Shown: positions 43,154 to 51,443 of the stretch, one piece after another | How the letters are laid out: each line of letters begins with the position of its first letter | How positions within the stretch are numbered: the first letter of the stretch is position 1 | NCBI GenBank assembly: GCA_963816975.1 | Contig: CAWFMD010000004.1 | Span: 1 to 64,000, forward strand | From: DASRIA01 sp963816975 | Lineage (GTDB): Bacteria; Actinomycetota; Thermoleophilia; Solirubrobacterales; JBBDJG01 | Length of the DNA: 64,000 bases | Direction: 5' to 3' | Notes under the pieces: generated by a model | Databases searched by the model: none | The model's input: only the letters and a program-made list of their open reading frames with translations | Told to the model about the DNA's origin: nothing | Position numbers and translations under genes: made by a program

Positions 43154-44280
43154 GCGGTCAGGATAGGCACTCCCGGCGCGCTCGGGACGACAACCCCAAC
43201 CTCGACCCAAGCTTCGTCAACCGCTTGCTGCTCCGCGCTGTCTGCCCCGAACAGTTCGCCCGCCGCGGTCACGGTCGCGCTGGCTGCCGCTCTGAAGTCA
43301 GAGTCGAACTGCAGGTGCTTGGTCAGCGCGGCGTACCAGATGTGTCCGGTCTTCTCCCACGCGTAGCCGCCGATTGTCGTTGCGGCGAGGTAGAAGGCTC
43401 GGTTGGGGATACCGGAGTTCACGTGGACGCCGCCGTTGTCGTTCTCCGGGCGGTTGTCGTCCGGCAGGTCACAGTAGTCGTCCATGTGTGCCGGCTGATC
43501 ATCGAACTTGTGGGCCGTTCCCGGGTCCTTCATGGAGCGCAGTGCATTGCCCTCCATCGCCGGCCCGGGCAGTCCCTCCCCGATCAGCCAGTCCGCCTCG
43601 TCCGCGCGCTGGCCGAGCGCGCGCTGCTTCACAAGCGATCCGAACACGTCCGAGAACGACTCGTTGAGCGCACCCGGCTGGCGCCGGTAGACGAGGCCTG
43701 CGGTGAACTCGGTCACCCCGTGGGTCAACTCGTGGGCGATCACGTCGAGGCACTTCGTGAAGCCGCCTCTGGTGAAGAACCGGCCGCCATCACCGTAGAT
43801 CATCTGCGTGCCGTCCCACATGGCGTTGTCGTAGTCAACGCCGTAGTGGACCGAGGACACCAGCTCCATGCCCTGATCGTCGATGCTGTTGCGGTCGAAG
43901 ACGTCGTAGTAGAAGTCGTACGTCGTGCCGCTGCCCTCATACGCTTCATTCACGGCCGGATCCGATGAGGGCGGATCGCCTTCCCCGCGGACGTTCTTGC
44001 CCGGAAGCGAGGAGCCATGCTCGAGATCGTGCACGTTCCGTTGCTTGCCATTCGGAGCCCTGACCCCGAGGGCGTCGAGGTTGATCGCGTTCGCTCGGAC
44101 CAGATTCGCGATGACCGCACGGCGAGCGCGCATGCCCGCCGCTGCAGCGAGCGTGCGCAGGGCCGCCTCGCGATCCTCGACGTTTCCCTCGCGGGCGATC
44201 GCCGCCAGGACGTTTGGCGGTGCGACCGTGCAGGAACAGCCTGTGTGCAACCTGCTGTCTCGCATGCGATGCATTGACAT
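43150..44280 (-). CDS. Protealysin-like M4 metallopeptidase
   Basis: 376 residues. It has no signal peptide. The N-terminus carries a short protealysin-type propeptide (CSCTVAPPNVLAAIAREG). The catalytic domain has HELTH (H183, E184, H187), the third zinc ligand E207 in GALNESFSDVFG, and the catalytic His region NGGVHVNSGIPNRAFYLAA. All essential residues are present. Such proteases are often kept inside the cell or released without a classical signal, and are held by emfourin. GGAGGAGGT precedes the ATG at 44280. A hairpin that pairs with this site lies just upstream. It is divergent from the KAP NTPase across 180 bp. Confidence 0.88.
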   Translation of the reverse strand: MSMHRMRDSRLHTGCSCTVAPPNVLAAIAREGNVEDREAALRTLAAAAGMRARRAVIANLVRANAINLDALGVRAPNGKQRNVHDLEHGSSLPGKNVRGEGDPPSSDPAVNEAYEGSGTTYDFYYDVFDRNSIDDQGMELVSSVHYGVDYDNAMWDGTQMIYGDGGRFFTRGGFTKCLDVIAHELTHGVTEFTAGLVYRRQPGALNESFSDVFGSLVKQRALGQRADEADWLIGEGLPGPAMEGNALRSMKDPGTAHKFDDQPAHMDDYCDLPDDNRPENDNGGVHVNSGIPNRAFYLAATTIGGYAWEKTGHIWYAALTKHLQFDSDFRAAASATVTAAGELFGADSAEQQAVDEAWVEVGVVVPSAPGVPILTA

Positions 44281-44284
44281 ACCT

Positions 44285-44312
44285 CCTCCGTTGCACTTCT
44301 GATGGACGGAGG
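44285..44312 (-). promoter_or_regulatory. Hairpin covering the M4 protease Shine-Dalgarno
   Basis: On the minus strand CCTCCGT (44312-44306) can pair with ACGGAGG (44291-44285), a 7-bp stem with a 14-nt loop. The right arm contains most of the ribosome-binding site GGAGGAGGT. The pairing would hide that site. Confidence 0.4.
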
Positions 44313-44460
44313 TGACGATATGAGCGAGGCGCCCACACTTCTGCTGCGTTTTCGGCATCCGTAATGCCGGATGGTCGGCGGTTCGCGATCGCGCGCGGAA
44401 TGAGAATTGGGGACATGGACGACGGCCGCCGTGCACAACTCCCGCGACAGGAGGAAGACC

Positions 44461-47133
44461 ATGTCAGCTGATCCCATTCAGACGGACGCTGGGCCCGTTC
44501 TACCCACGATCCGCCCTCACGACCTGCCCTACGACGAGGCCTTCAATGCGATCCTCGCCAATGCCGCCAAGCAACAGGGTGCCGGCGCTCCCGCACGGGA
44601 GCGGGGCTTCGTGGTGCTGGCACGCGATGCACGTAGCCTCCAGTCGCTCCAGGCGCTCTGTCACGAGCAGCAGTACAACCGGTGCTTCACGGCGCGGTAC
44701 CACCTCCGCTCGGGCCCGCTTCTTGGAACGCTGATGACCGCGATCGCGGCCGACATCCAGCGCCTGCGCTCGAGCCGTGACGGCAGCGAGTCGTTGCCTG
44801 GCGACTTCCTTCCGCAGATAGAAAGCGGCGGCGGACTCGCGAGCAGTGAGTGGGTCCAGGTCCTGCGCTCTTCCGCTATGGACGGGCTCTTCCGGAGGTG
44901 GGACACCCGCGTGCTGATCGGCGGCGGCGGACTACGAAGGGAGTGGCTGGACTCATTCTTCGGGGCGTTGGCGGATCCCGAGACGCTCCGCGTGGGAGAC
45001 CGGCTCGTCCTGTTCTGTGAAGTGGAAGGCGACCCAGGGCCCGAGCTGGAATGGGAGCGCCTGCTCGAGGCGATGCAGGAGATGCCAGAGCGGCTCGGGC
45101 TCGTGCTGTCCGGAGCTCCATCGGACTTCCAGCTCCCCCGCGACGACGTCCATTTCGCCGAGGTCTCGCTGAAAGATGCCAAGCCGTCGGCCGCGAGCGA
45201 GGTCCACTACCGCTACTCGGACTCGGCACTTGCGGGGGACGATGCGGCCGAGCGTGATTTCCTCGGCGTGTCCCGATACGCGGAGGGGCTCGCGCGGCTC
45301 ACCCTCATGCCGGAGACACAACCTTTGACGATCGGCATACACGCGCCCTGGGGCGGCGGGAAGTCGTCGTTCATGAACTTCATCCGCTACGCGCTCGTGC
45401 GAAATATCGTCGAGAGCATGGCCGACCTGCGGCCCCTACGCAGTCGTGTGGTCGGGCTGGTCGGCTCTGCTCACCGCAGCGTTCGAGTCCTCTTCAGGGT
45501 CGCGTTCGCGTTCTGGCTTGCGACGGCTCGGTTGAGCTCGAACCGGCGGCGGGCCGCCCGGCTGCTCGAGGCGCTCAAAGAGGTGGAGGAGAAGATCGCG
45601 CGAGGTCCAGGCGCGTCCGCCGAGGGCCACGTCACCGAGCTCGCAGCGTCGCCCTCGCCACGCGTCCTGGACGACAGCAGGCGAAAGCTCGTGAAGGGGC
45701 TCGAGAAGCTGGCGGAGCAGAGGGTGCTCACCGTTCAGTTCGACGCATGGCGGTATGAGAACGCCAGCCAGATCTGGGCGGGCATCGCGCAGACGATCAC
45801 AGCTCGGCTCGAGCGGGCAATGTCGTGGCCCGCGCGCATGCGGTTGCGTGTCGCCTACTCGATCCACGAACGACCGGCGGAGTTCTGGATCAGGTTCGTG
45901 CTGCCGGCAGGGCTCGCCGTGCTTGCCTTTCTGGCCTCGATCTCCCTCGGCGGCAGGATCGAAGGGGCGGGAAGCAAATCGATGCTCAGCGTCGTGGTCC
46001 CGGTCGGGTCAGGACTGGCAACGGCCCTGTTCGTGCTCTGGCGTGTGCACAAGGTGATCCTGTCCGTCAGCGACCGCGTGCTCGAATACGTCCGCGGGCC
46101 CGACTACCGCAGCGAGATGGGATACCAGCACCGCGTGATGGACGACCTGGAGTTCCTGTGCCGGCGGCTGAAGCCACGGCGATCGGGCCTCAGCGCCCTG
46201 CGCGGCGGCGGCATCGACGGACCACGGGTGGTGGTGTTCATCGACAACCTCGATCGCTGCTCGGACGAAAAGGTGGCCGATGTGTTGAGCGCGATCCATC
46301 TGATCCTGGGCGCCAGCGACTTCTTCGTGTTCCTCGGCATCGATACCAAGATGGTGCACGAGGCGATTGCCCGGCTGCGGGGGTACGAGCCGAATGAGGA
46401 TCACGGCAAGCAATACGCGCGGGATTACCTGCGTAAGATCATCCAGCTCTCCTTCCAGCTGCCTCAAACCGCTGTGGACAGGCGGGCGTTCTTTATCGCG
46501 CAGCTGTTCAGTGCCGAAGCTCGGCACGAGGCGGGGATGCACGGCAACAGCGCGGCCAGCACCGGGTCGAGCCCGGCCGGGACACCTTTGCCTGAGACGG
46601 TGCGCAAATCGCCGACGGTGACCTGGTTCCCAGCCGACCTCGCCCTCGTATCGTCGCCGCGCGTACAGAACCTGATGGAGGTGCAGGACAGCAAGGAGGA
46701 GCTGGACGCATTCGGCGAGATGCAGGAGTTCATCTGTAGCAATCCACGCGAGCTGAAGCGACTCGTGAACGTCCACCGCTTGGTGAAAATCCTGTTGTGG
46801 CGGCCCGAGGCGCCGCCGCAGGCGGCCGAGCAGAAGAAGCTGGTCCACTGGCTCGTGTTCTGCACCCGGTGGCCGGAGTTCGTCGTCGAGGTCCTGAAGA
46901 AGGCAGAGGCCGCCACGGCCGACGAGTCGGACTGCATCGCCGAGGTTGCCAACGGGCACGCCGACGACCCTCTACGAGACTTCGTGCAGCGGCTCGCCGC
47001 GGCTCCGCTTCGTGCGCGCGACCTGAAGCCGGGCTCGACTCTCGACCGGGCAGCGTGGATCTCGAGGGTCGTCGCCGAGGAGCCTCCGGAGCCGGCCCGG
47101 CGCCGCGATTCAGCCGTACCTGAGCGCGCGTAG
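44461..47133 (+). CDS. KAP-family P-loop NTPase with two membrane helices
   Basis: 890 residues. Walker A is APWGGGKS (residues 295-302), the KAP block VLTVQFDAWRYEN is near 422-435, and Walker B is VVFIDNLDRC (about 591-600). Two membrane helices (about 477-497 and 508-528) sit between Walker A and B, the hallmark of KAP NTPases such as PifA. A ~250-residue N-terminal region precedes the NTPase (RGFVVLARDARSLQSLQAL, RLVLFCEVEGDPGPELEWERLLEAM); I do not recognise it. Some KAP proteins exclude phage. AGGAGG lies 7 nt before the ATG, so the start is firm. It is divergent from the M4 protease/emfourin pair. Confidence 0.85.
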   Translation: MSADPIQTDAGPVLPTIRPHDLPYDEAFNAILANAAKQQGAGAPARERGFVVLARDARSLQSLQALCHEQQYNRCFTARYHLRSGPLLGTLMTAIAADIQRLRSSRDGSESLPGDFLPQIESGGGLASSEWVQVLRSSAMDGLFRRWDTRVLIGGGGLRREWLDSFFGALADPETLRVGDRLVLFCEVEGDPGPELEWERLLEAMQEMPERLGLVLSGAPSDFQLPRDDVHFAEVSLKDAKPSAASEVHYRYSDSALAGDDAAERDFLGVSRYAEGLARLTLMPETQPLTIGIHAPWGGGKSSFMNFIRYALVRNIVESMADLRPLRSRVVGLVGSAHRSVRVLFRVAFAFWLATARLSSNRRRAARLLEALKEVEEKIARGPGASAEGHVTELAASPSPRVLDDSRRKLVKGLEKLAEQRVLTVQFDAWRYENASQIWAGIAQTITARLERAMSWPARMRLRVAYSIHERPAEFWIRFVLPAGLAVLAFLASISLGGRIEGAGSKSMLSVVVPVGSGLATALFVLWRVHKVILSVSDRVLEYVRGPDYRSEMGYQHRVMDDLEFLCRRLKPRRSGLSALRGGGIDGPRVVVFIDNLDRCSDEKVADVLSAIHLILGASDFFVFLGIDTKMVHEAIARLRGYEPNEDHGKQYARDYLRKIIQLSFQLPQTAVDRRAFFIAQLFSAEARHEAGMHGNSAASTGSSPAGTPLPETVRKSPTVTWFPADLALVSSPRVQNLMEVQDSKEELDAFGEMQEFICSNPRELKRLVNVHRLVKILLWRPEAPPQAAEQKKLVHWLVFCTRWPEFVVEVLKKAEAATADESDCIAEVANGHADDPLRDFVQRLAAAPLRARDLKPGSTLDRAAWISRVVAEEPPEPARRRDSAVPERA

Positions 47134-47207
47134 CTGCTGCCGTCCATTGGCTCCAGAGGAGGCGTTGCAATACGACACATCTCTGGCTTCTGTCGGAGGA
47201 ATTCGAT

Positions 47208-47252
47208 TGTTGGACGCCTCTTTTCGTTGGTGGCTTCGTGGGCGGTCCAACA
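47208..47252. terminator. Long stem-loop between the convergent KAP and PKS genes
   Basis: TGTTGGACGCC (47208-47218) pairs with GGC-G-GTCCAACA (47241-47252), an 11-bp stem with one bulged G and a 22-nt loop. It lies between the stops at 47133 and 47321 and could end transcripts from both sides. The rest of this 187-bp gap shows nothing else. Confidence 0.5.
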
Positions 47253-47320
47253 TTGCGCCGCGTTGAACTGATCTGCGAGGGGATTGGGCTACGGCGGCAG
47301 GTACCCACCATCCGGACCCC

Positions 47321-48364
47321 CTAGAACTCGAGCAGCATCAGCCCGACGGTGATCCCCGGGCCGATCGTGACCATCAGGCCCCGCTGCCCGGGTCCCGGCC
47401 GCCGCCGCAGCGTCTCGTGGAGCACGTAGAAGATCGAGGCGGTGCCGACGTTGCCGCGGCTGGCGAGCACGTCGTAGCTGTCCTGCACCTGGGCGTGGCT
47501 CAGGTCCAGCGCGTCGCGGACGCGGTCGAGGATCCGCGGGCCGCCGGGATGGACGATCCAGTGGTCGATGTCGGCGCGCGAGATCCCGCTGGACCGAAGG
47601 AACTTGTCGACCAGCTCGGGCAGCCCGGCGGCGGCGAGGTCGGGGAGATTGCGGTCGAGGTGCAGGTAGCTGTCGTCGTCGCTCAGCTCCATCCTCACCG
47701 CGCCGAGCGTGCCCTCGATCTGGTGCACCCGCGAGGCGACCACGCCGGCCCCGCCGCCACCGTTCGGCGCGGCGGGGGCGTGCTCGATCACGGCCGCCGC
47801 GCAGCCGTCTCCGAACAGCGCCGAGCCGACGGTCTTGGCGCGGTCGTCGTGCGGCGTGGAGCGCATCAGCATTCCGCTCATGCTCTCCGCGGCGACGATC
47901 AGGCCGAGCCTGTCGGGGTAGGCGCTGAGCGAGTGGGTGACCAGGCGCGTGAGCGGCACGGCGCTCGCGCACCCCACCCCGACGACGTGGTACTTGTCGG
48001 TCGCCGGGTCCATGCGGAATCGCTCGACGAGGCGGTGCGCGATCGTCGGCCCGCCCAGCGAGTAGAGGCTCGACGTGACCACAGTCCCGATCTGCGCGGG
48101 GTCGATCTCGAGGCGCTCGACCAGCTCGACGGCCTCGTCGAAGAGCCGGTCCTCGATCTGCGCGCTGCGGCCCTGGAGGGTGCTGTCGAGCGCCACGGTC
48201 AAAAAGCCGAGGCTGCGCGTGGTGACCGTGCTGCGCCCGAACAGGCCCTGGGCGAACTCCTCCTGCTCGAGCCCGAGCAGGGACAACACCTCGTCCTGCG
48301 ACAGGGCGGCGTGCGTGTCGGATACCTCCAGCCGAGTGATCCTCGGCAGGACCGGGACGCTCAC
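47321..48364 (-). CDS. Type III polyketide synthase
   Basis: 347 residues of the chalcone synthase family. The catalytic triad is visible: C132 in GVGCASAVPL, H272 in IVHPGGPRILD and N305 in SRGNVGTAS. The closing motif GLMVTIGPGITVGLMLLEF fits the family's GFGPG loop in modified form. The enzyme extends an acyl-CoA starter with malonyl-CoA and cyclises it to a pyrone, resorcinol or phloroglucinol. The product here is unknown. The GTG start overlaps the stop of the sulfotransferase (GTGA). It is the last gene of an IclR-sulfotransferase-PKS operon, which implies a sulfated phenolic product. Confidence 0.88.
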   Translation of the reverse strand: MSVPVLPRITRLEVSDTHAALSQDEVLSLLGLEQEEFAQGLFGRSTVTTRSLGFLTVALDSTLQGRSAQIEDRLFDEAVELVERLEIDPAQIGTVVTSSLYSLGGPTIAHRLVERFRMDPATDKYHVVGVGCASAVPLTRLVTHSLSAYPDRLGLIVAAESMSGMLMRSTPHDDRAKTVGSALFGDGCAAAVIEHAPAAPNGGGGAGVVASRVHQIEGTLGAVRMELSDDDSYLHLDRNLPDLAAAGLPELVDKFLRSSGISRADIDHWIVHPGGPRILDRVRDALDLSHAQVQDSYDVLASRGNVGTASIFYVLHETLRRRPGPGQRGLMVTIGPGITVGLMLLEF

Positions 48365-49062
48365 GCCGCGGCTTCCTGGGAGGCCTGCCACGACTCCAGC
48401 TTCGTGATCGCGCCGCCGATCACCCGCCCGAGGAACGTCGCCCGGTCGTTGGCATGCGGCAGCGGCTGGTCCGGGACCGCTACGCCGAGGAAGTCGCACA
48501 GCGGCTCCCATCCGTCGGTGACCTCCCAGACGAGCAGCTGCTGCGCGGGCACCGTCCGCTTGACCTGCTCGTTGTGAGCGTCGAACGCTTCGATCAGCGC
48601 CTCCGGGCTGTGGCCGTCGGGGAATGTGCCGACCTCGCTCCAGAACATCCGATCGACGAACCGCAGGTAGCGTGCCCAGGACGGGTCGACGTGCGCGCGT
48701 GCGCTCGCCAGCAGCCGGATCAGCGACTCGCCGTGGCACATGTCGACGATCGTCTCGCGAAAGCTCGGCTCCCAGCGCTCGGGGTCGCGCACGCTCAGCA
48801 GCACCTTCGCATCGGGGTTCGCCTCCAGCAGCCGCTTGTAGAAGTAGCCGCCGGGCCAGTCGACCGTCGAGCGGTAGCCGTCGAGGATCTGCGCGGGGTC
48901 GACGCTGCCGTCCAGCGCGCCGTCCCACTGCGGGACCTGCCCGTCGAGGTCGGCGAGCACGTCGATCCAGTGAAAGCACGGCGTGATCCCGAGGATCTTG
49001 AGCGCCTCCGCCTGGGTGAGGGTGCCGGTGCGGGGCAGGCCCGCGCCGATCAGCTCGAGCAT
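48361..49062 (-). CDS. PAPS-type sulfotransferase family protein
   Basis: 233 residues. The P-loop-like GAGLPRTGTLTQAEAL is the 5'-PSB (PAPS-binding) motif of the Sulfotransfer_4-type family. VLLSVRDPERWEPSF is the 3'-phosphate-binding region. QQLLVWEVTDGWEPLCDFLGV closes the fold. It should move sulfate from PAPS to a hydroxyl or phenol in the cytoplasm. The ATG directly follows the IclR stop, with AGGAGGTG at good spacing. Its stop overlaps the PKS start. The PKS product is the most likely acceptor, by context only. Confidence 0.82.
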   Translation of the reverse strand: MLELIGAGLPRTGTLTQAEALKILGITPCFHWIDVLADLDGQVPQWDGALDGSVDPAQILDGYRSTVDWPGGYFYKRLLEANPDAKVLLSVRDPERWEPSFRETIVDMCHGESLIRLLASARAHVDPSWARYLRFVDRMFWSEVGTFPDGHSPEALIEAFDAHNEQVKRTVPAQQLLVWEVTDGWEPLCDFLGVAVPDQPLPHANDRATFLGRVIGGAITKLESWQASQEAAA

Positions 49063-49857
49063 CTATGCCACCTCCTGGGGGATTCTTGCGCCGGGGCGCA
49101 GGGACACGGTCAGGTCGAGCATCAACTTCCCGACCCGCTCGAGCTGTCCTGCCATCCGCGGTGTCGGCCCGACGACGCTGATCGCGGCCCGGGGTCGCCC
49201 CTGCTCGAAGACCACCGGCACCCCCGCGCCGGACACGCCGTCGAGGTACTCCTCGTCCGCGAGCACGAAGCCGGTCGCCCGCGCGCGGGAGATCTCGGCC
49301 GCGAGCTGCGCCCGGTCGGTGTGGGTCTTGCGGGTCAGTGCGGGCAGCGGCAGGCGCTCCAGCACGCTCTCGGCCTCGTGCGCGGGCAGGCCCATCAGCA
49401 TCGCCTTGCCGAGGCAGCCGGCCGGAATCGCCGCACGGGTCCCGACGGTGGGAACGACGGACAGCGTCTGCGGGCCGACGCGGACGCTGACCACGCTCAT
49501 CTCGAGCCTGTCCCAGTCGGCCTCCGCGAGCAGAACCGACTCCCCGGTGGCGGTCGCCAGCGCATCGAGCGCCGGCGAGCACGCGGTCACGATGTCGAGG
49601 TCCGCGCGGGCCAGCGCGCCGAGCTCGCTGAGCTTCGGCCCGAGGCAGTAGCTGCCGTCGTGGTGCTCCATGAAGCCGGTCGCGACCAGCGCGCCGGCGA
49701 GCCGGTGCACCGTCGCCTTGGGCAGCCCGACGCGCGCCGCGAGCTCGCGCAGACTCAGACGGGGATCCGCCGGGGAGAATGCGGACAGCACGGCGCACGT
49801 GCGCCCCACGGTCCGCATCGCGTGCGAGGTCGTCTCCGCTGATGGGACGGGTCTCAC
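49063..49857 (-). CDS. IclR-family transcriptional regulator
   Basis: 264 residues. A winged helix-turn-helix (SLRELAARVGLPKATVHRLAGALVATGFMEHH) is followed by the IclR effector domain (about 85-255), with GCLGKAMLMGLP and GVSGAGVPVVFEQGRPRAAISVVGP. The effector is usually a small aromatic or organic acid. It probably controls its own operon (sulfotransferase and type III PKS) and perhaps the ASST gene behind it. The GTG at 49857 lies 8 nt after a TATCGT box, with no Shine-Dalgarno, so its mRNA is probably leaderless. Confidence 0.9.
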   Translation of the reverse strand: MRPVPSAETTSHAMRTVGRTCAVLSAFSPADPRLSLRELAARVGLPKATVHRLAGALVATGFMEHHDGSYCLGPKLSELGALARADLDIVTACSPALDALATATGESVLLAEADWDRLEMSVVSVRVGPQTLSVVPTVGTRAAIPAGCLGKAMLMGLPAHEAESVLERLPLPALTRKTHTDRAQLAAEISRARATGFVLADEEYLDGVSGAGVPVVFEQGRPRAAISVVGPTPRMAGQLERVGKLMLDLTVSLRPGARIPQEVA

Positions 49858-49865
49858 CAGCCGGT

Positions 49866-49871
49866 ACGATA
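49866..49871 (-). promoter_or_regulatory. -10 box for leaderless IclR operon
   Basis: TATCGT on the minus strand, then 8 nt and GTG at 49857. The box lies 29 nt before the stop of the ASST gene behind it, in the 42-nt gap. Confidence 0.5.
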
Positions 49872-49899
49872 GCGATCGCCCCTGAGGCGTCTGCCGCGC

Positions 49900-51378
49900 T
49901 CAGCGCCCGGCCGTCACGGCGCGCGACGTGCCGAGCACATGTCCGGCGCGGTCCAGGGCGCGGACGGCGAAGTAGCGGTCGCCGGCGGGGACGCTGATCG
50001 CCGTCTCGAAGCCTCGCCGGGAGGCCGATCGCACGCCCCGCAGCGAGTCGGCGGCCTCACCGGCCAGCACCTCCCAGCGCGCGACCGCGGTGGCGCCGTT
50101 CCAACTCGCGTAGACGGTCACTCGGCCGCCGCGGACCCTGGCCGCGAGCGCCGGCTCGCCGGTCGGCGCTGCGCTCCAGCCGAACCGGTACGCCCGGTAG
50201 GAGTCGACCTGCTTGGGGAAGCGCGCGTCGAAGATCAGCCGCCCGCGCTCGGTGAACTCCGAGAAGTAGGGCTCGGCGCCCCAGCCGATGAACACGTCGC
50301 CCCCCGGCAGCATCTGCATGTTCGCCTTGTTGGGGGCGAGCAGGCGGCGCGGATGCCGGTACTGGCGGCCCAAGGTCACGCGGCCCCGCCCGACGTCCAC
50401 CTTCAGCGCAAGGCCCCGCGACTGGCTGCGCACCTTGGGCGAGGCCCCGTTGTCGAACACGGTGATGGTCCCGTCGGACTGGCGGCGGGCATCGTGCTGC
50501 CATGCGAACCGGGTGCCCCTCCCCATCCTGAAGTCGCTGCGCTTCCCGTTCAAGCGCCAGATGATCGCGCCGGTCGCGTGGCTCACCTTGTAGACGGCAT
50601 GCGTGTTGCGGGCCCCGACCAGCAGGTTGCCGTCCGTGTCCACGTCGATCGAGTTGATGTGGAAGTAGTCCCAGGGGTCGCCGGCCCGGTGTGGCACCTG
50701 CTTGTAGGACTCGGCGGGCTGCACGTGGTCGAGGCTGCGCCACTGGAACAGCACCCGACCGCTCTCGATGTCGATCTCCTGCAGGACGCCGTCCATCACC
50801 GTCGCACGACGCGCGCCGCCGAGCGAGCGCAGGTCCCGGCGCACCGGCTCGTAGGTCGTCACGAGCGCTGTTCCTTGCGGGCCGATCACGAACTCGTGCA
50901 GGTCTCCATCGAAGCCTGCGCCGGCGCGGATGCGCGCCACTTCACGGTAGGAGGAGTCGGCGATCACGTACTGACCGTCACCCCAGCCGCGCACCGGCCG
51001 GCCCTCCCACCAGGTGAGCACCGGCCGGCCCCGGTATGTCTGGACCCGGAAGGCCGTGGCGACCTTGCGGCGCAAAGGGTGGAACCAGACGAGCTCACCA
51101 CGGTTGTCGAGGATCATGGGGCCGTCCTGGCCGGGCCCGTTGAACGGCGCCACGAAGACATGGCCGGGGGCGACCCCGCGAGCCCGCTTCCTGACCCGCA
51201 CGGTGGGCGGGCGCAGTCCGGGGAGCGAGCGGAAGCGCTGCACGTTCCCGCGCTTGCTCTGCACCGCCTGTGCGGCGGGGACATCGGTCGCGCGCGGGGA
51301 CGAGCGGTCGCTGCGCCCGCCCCCAACCGCGGCGAGCAGCACGACCACGGCGGCTATGCCGATCGGGAGCAGACGCAC
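49900..51378 (-). CDS. Secreted arylsulfotransferase (ASST)-family protein 3
   Basis: 492 residues with an N-terminal hydrophobic signal or anchor (LLPIGIAAVVVLLAAVGG). The propeller follows: MILDNRGELVWFHPLRR, GRPVLTWWEG, DYFHINSIDVDTDGNLLVGARNTHAVYKV, WRLNGKRSDFRMGRGTRFAWQHDARRQSDGTITVFDNG, VFIGWGAEPYFSEF. An Ig-like C-terminus follows (RVTVYASWNGATAVARWEVLAG). It keeps the conserved QHDARR His and has no internal repeat, so it is the cleanest of the three copies. It lies behind the IclR operon on the same strand. Extracellular sulfate transfer between phenols is the family activity; here it is unproven. Confidence 0.8.
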   Translation of the reverse strand: MRLLPIGIAAVVVLLAAVGGGRSDRSSPRATDVPAAQAVQSKRGNVQRFRSLPGLRPPTVRVRKRARGVAPGHVFVAPFNGPGQDGPMILDNRGELVWFHPLRRKVATAFRVQTYRGRPVLTWWEGRPVRGWGDGQYVIADSSYREVARIRAGAGFDGDLHEFVIGPQGTALVTTYEPVRRDLRSLGGARRATVMDGVLQEIDIESGRVLFQWRSLDHVQPAESYKQVPHRAGDPWDYFHINSIDVDTDGNLLVGARNTHAVYKVSHATGAIIWRLNGKRSDFRMGRGTRFAWQHDARRQSDGTITVFDNGASPKVRSQSRGLALKVDVGRGRVTLGRQYRHPRRLLAPNKANMQMLPGGDVFIGWGAEPYFSEFTERGRLIFDARFPKQVDSYRAYRFGWSAAPTGEPALAARVRGGRVTVYASWNGATAVARWEVLAGEAADSLRGVRSASRRGFETAISVPAGDRYFAVRALDRAGHVLGTSRAVTAGR

Positions 51379-51386
51379 GCGGCGGG

Positions 51387-51392
51387 ATCATA
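51387..51392 (-). promoter_or_regulatory. -10 box for leaderless ASST gene 3
   Basis: TATGAT on the minus strand, then 8 nt and the GTG at 51378, with no Shine-Dalgarno. Confidence 0.5.
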
Positions 51393-51443
51393 GTGGCGGC
51401 TTCGGCCCCGCACGCCGGGCAGGCTGCCTGTCGCGCAGGACGC

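Noticed and set aside
44320..44364. A 14-codon ORF after GGAGGT in the M4/KAP gap
   Set aside because: It is too short to support, and the GGAGGT is explained as the pairing arm for the M4 ribosome-binding site.
48365..49798. An 825-codon frame joining the type III PKS with upstream sequence
   Set aside because: The upstream part is a shadow of the sulfotransferase and IclR genes. The PKS start is GTG 48364, overlapping the sulfotransferase stop.
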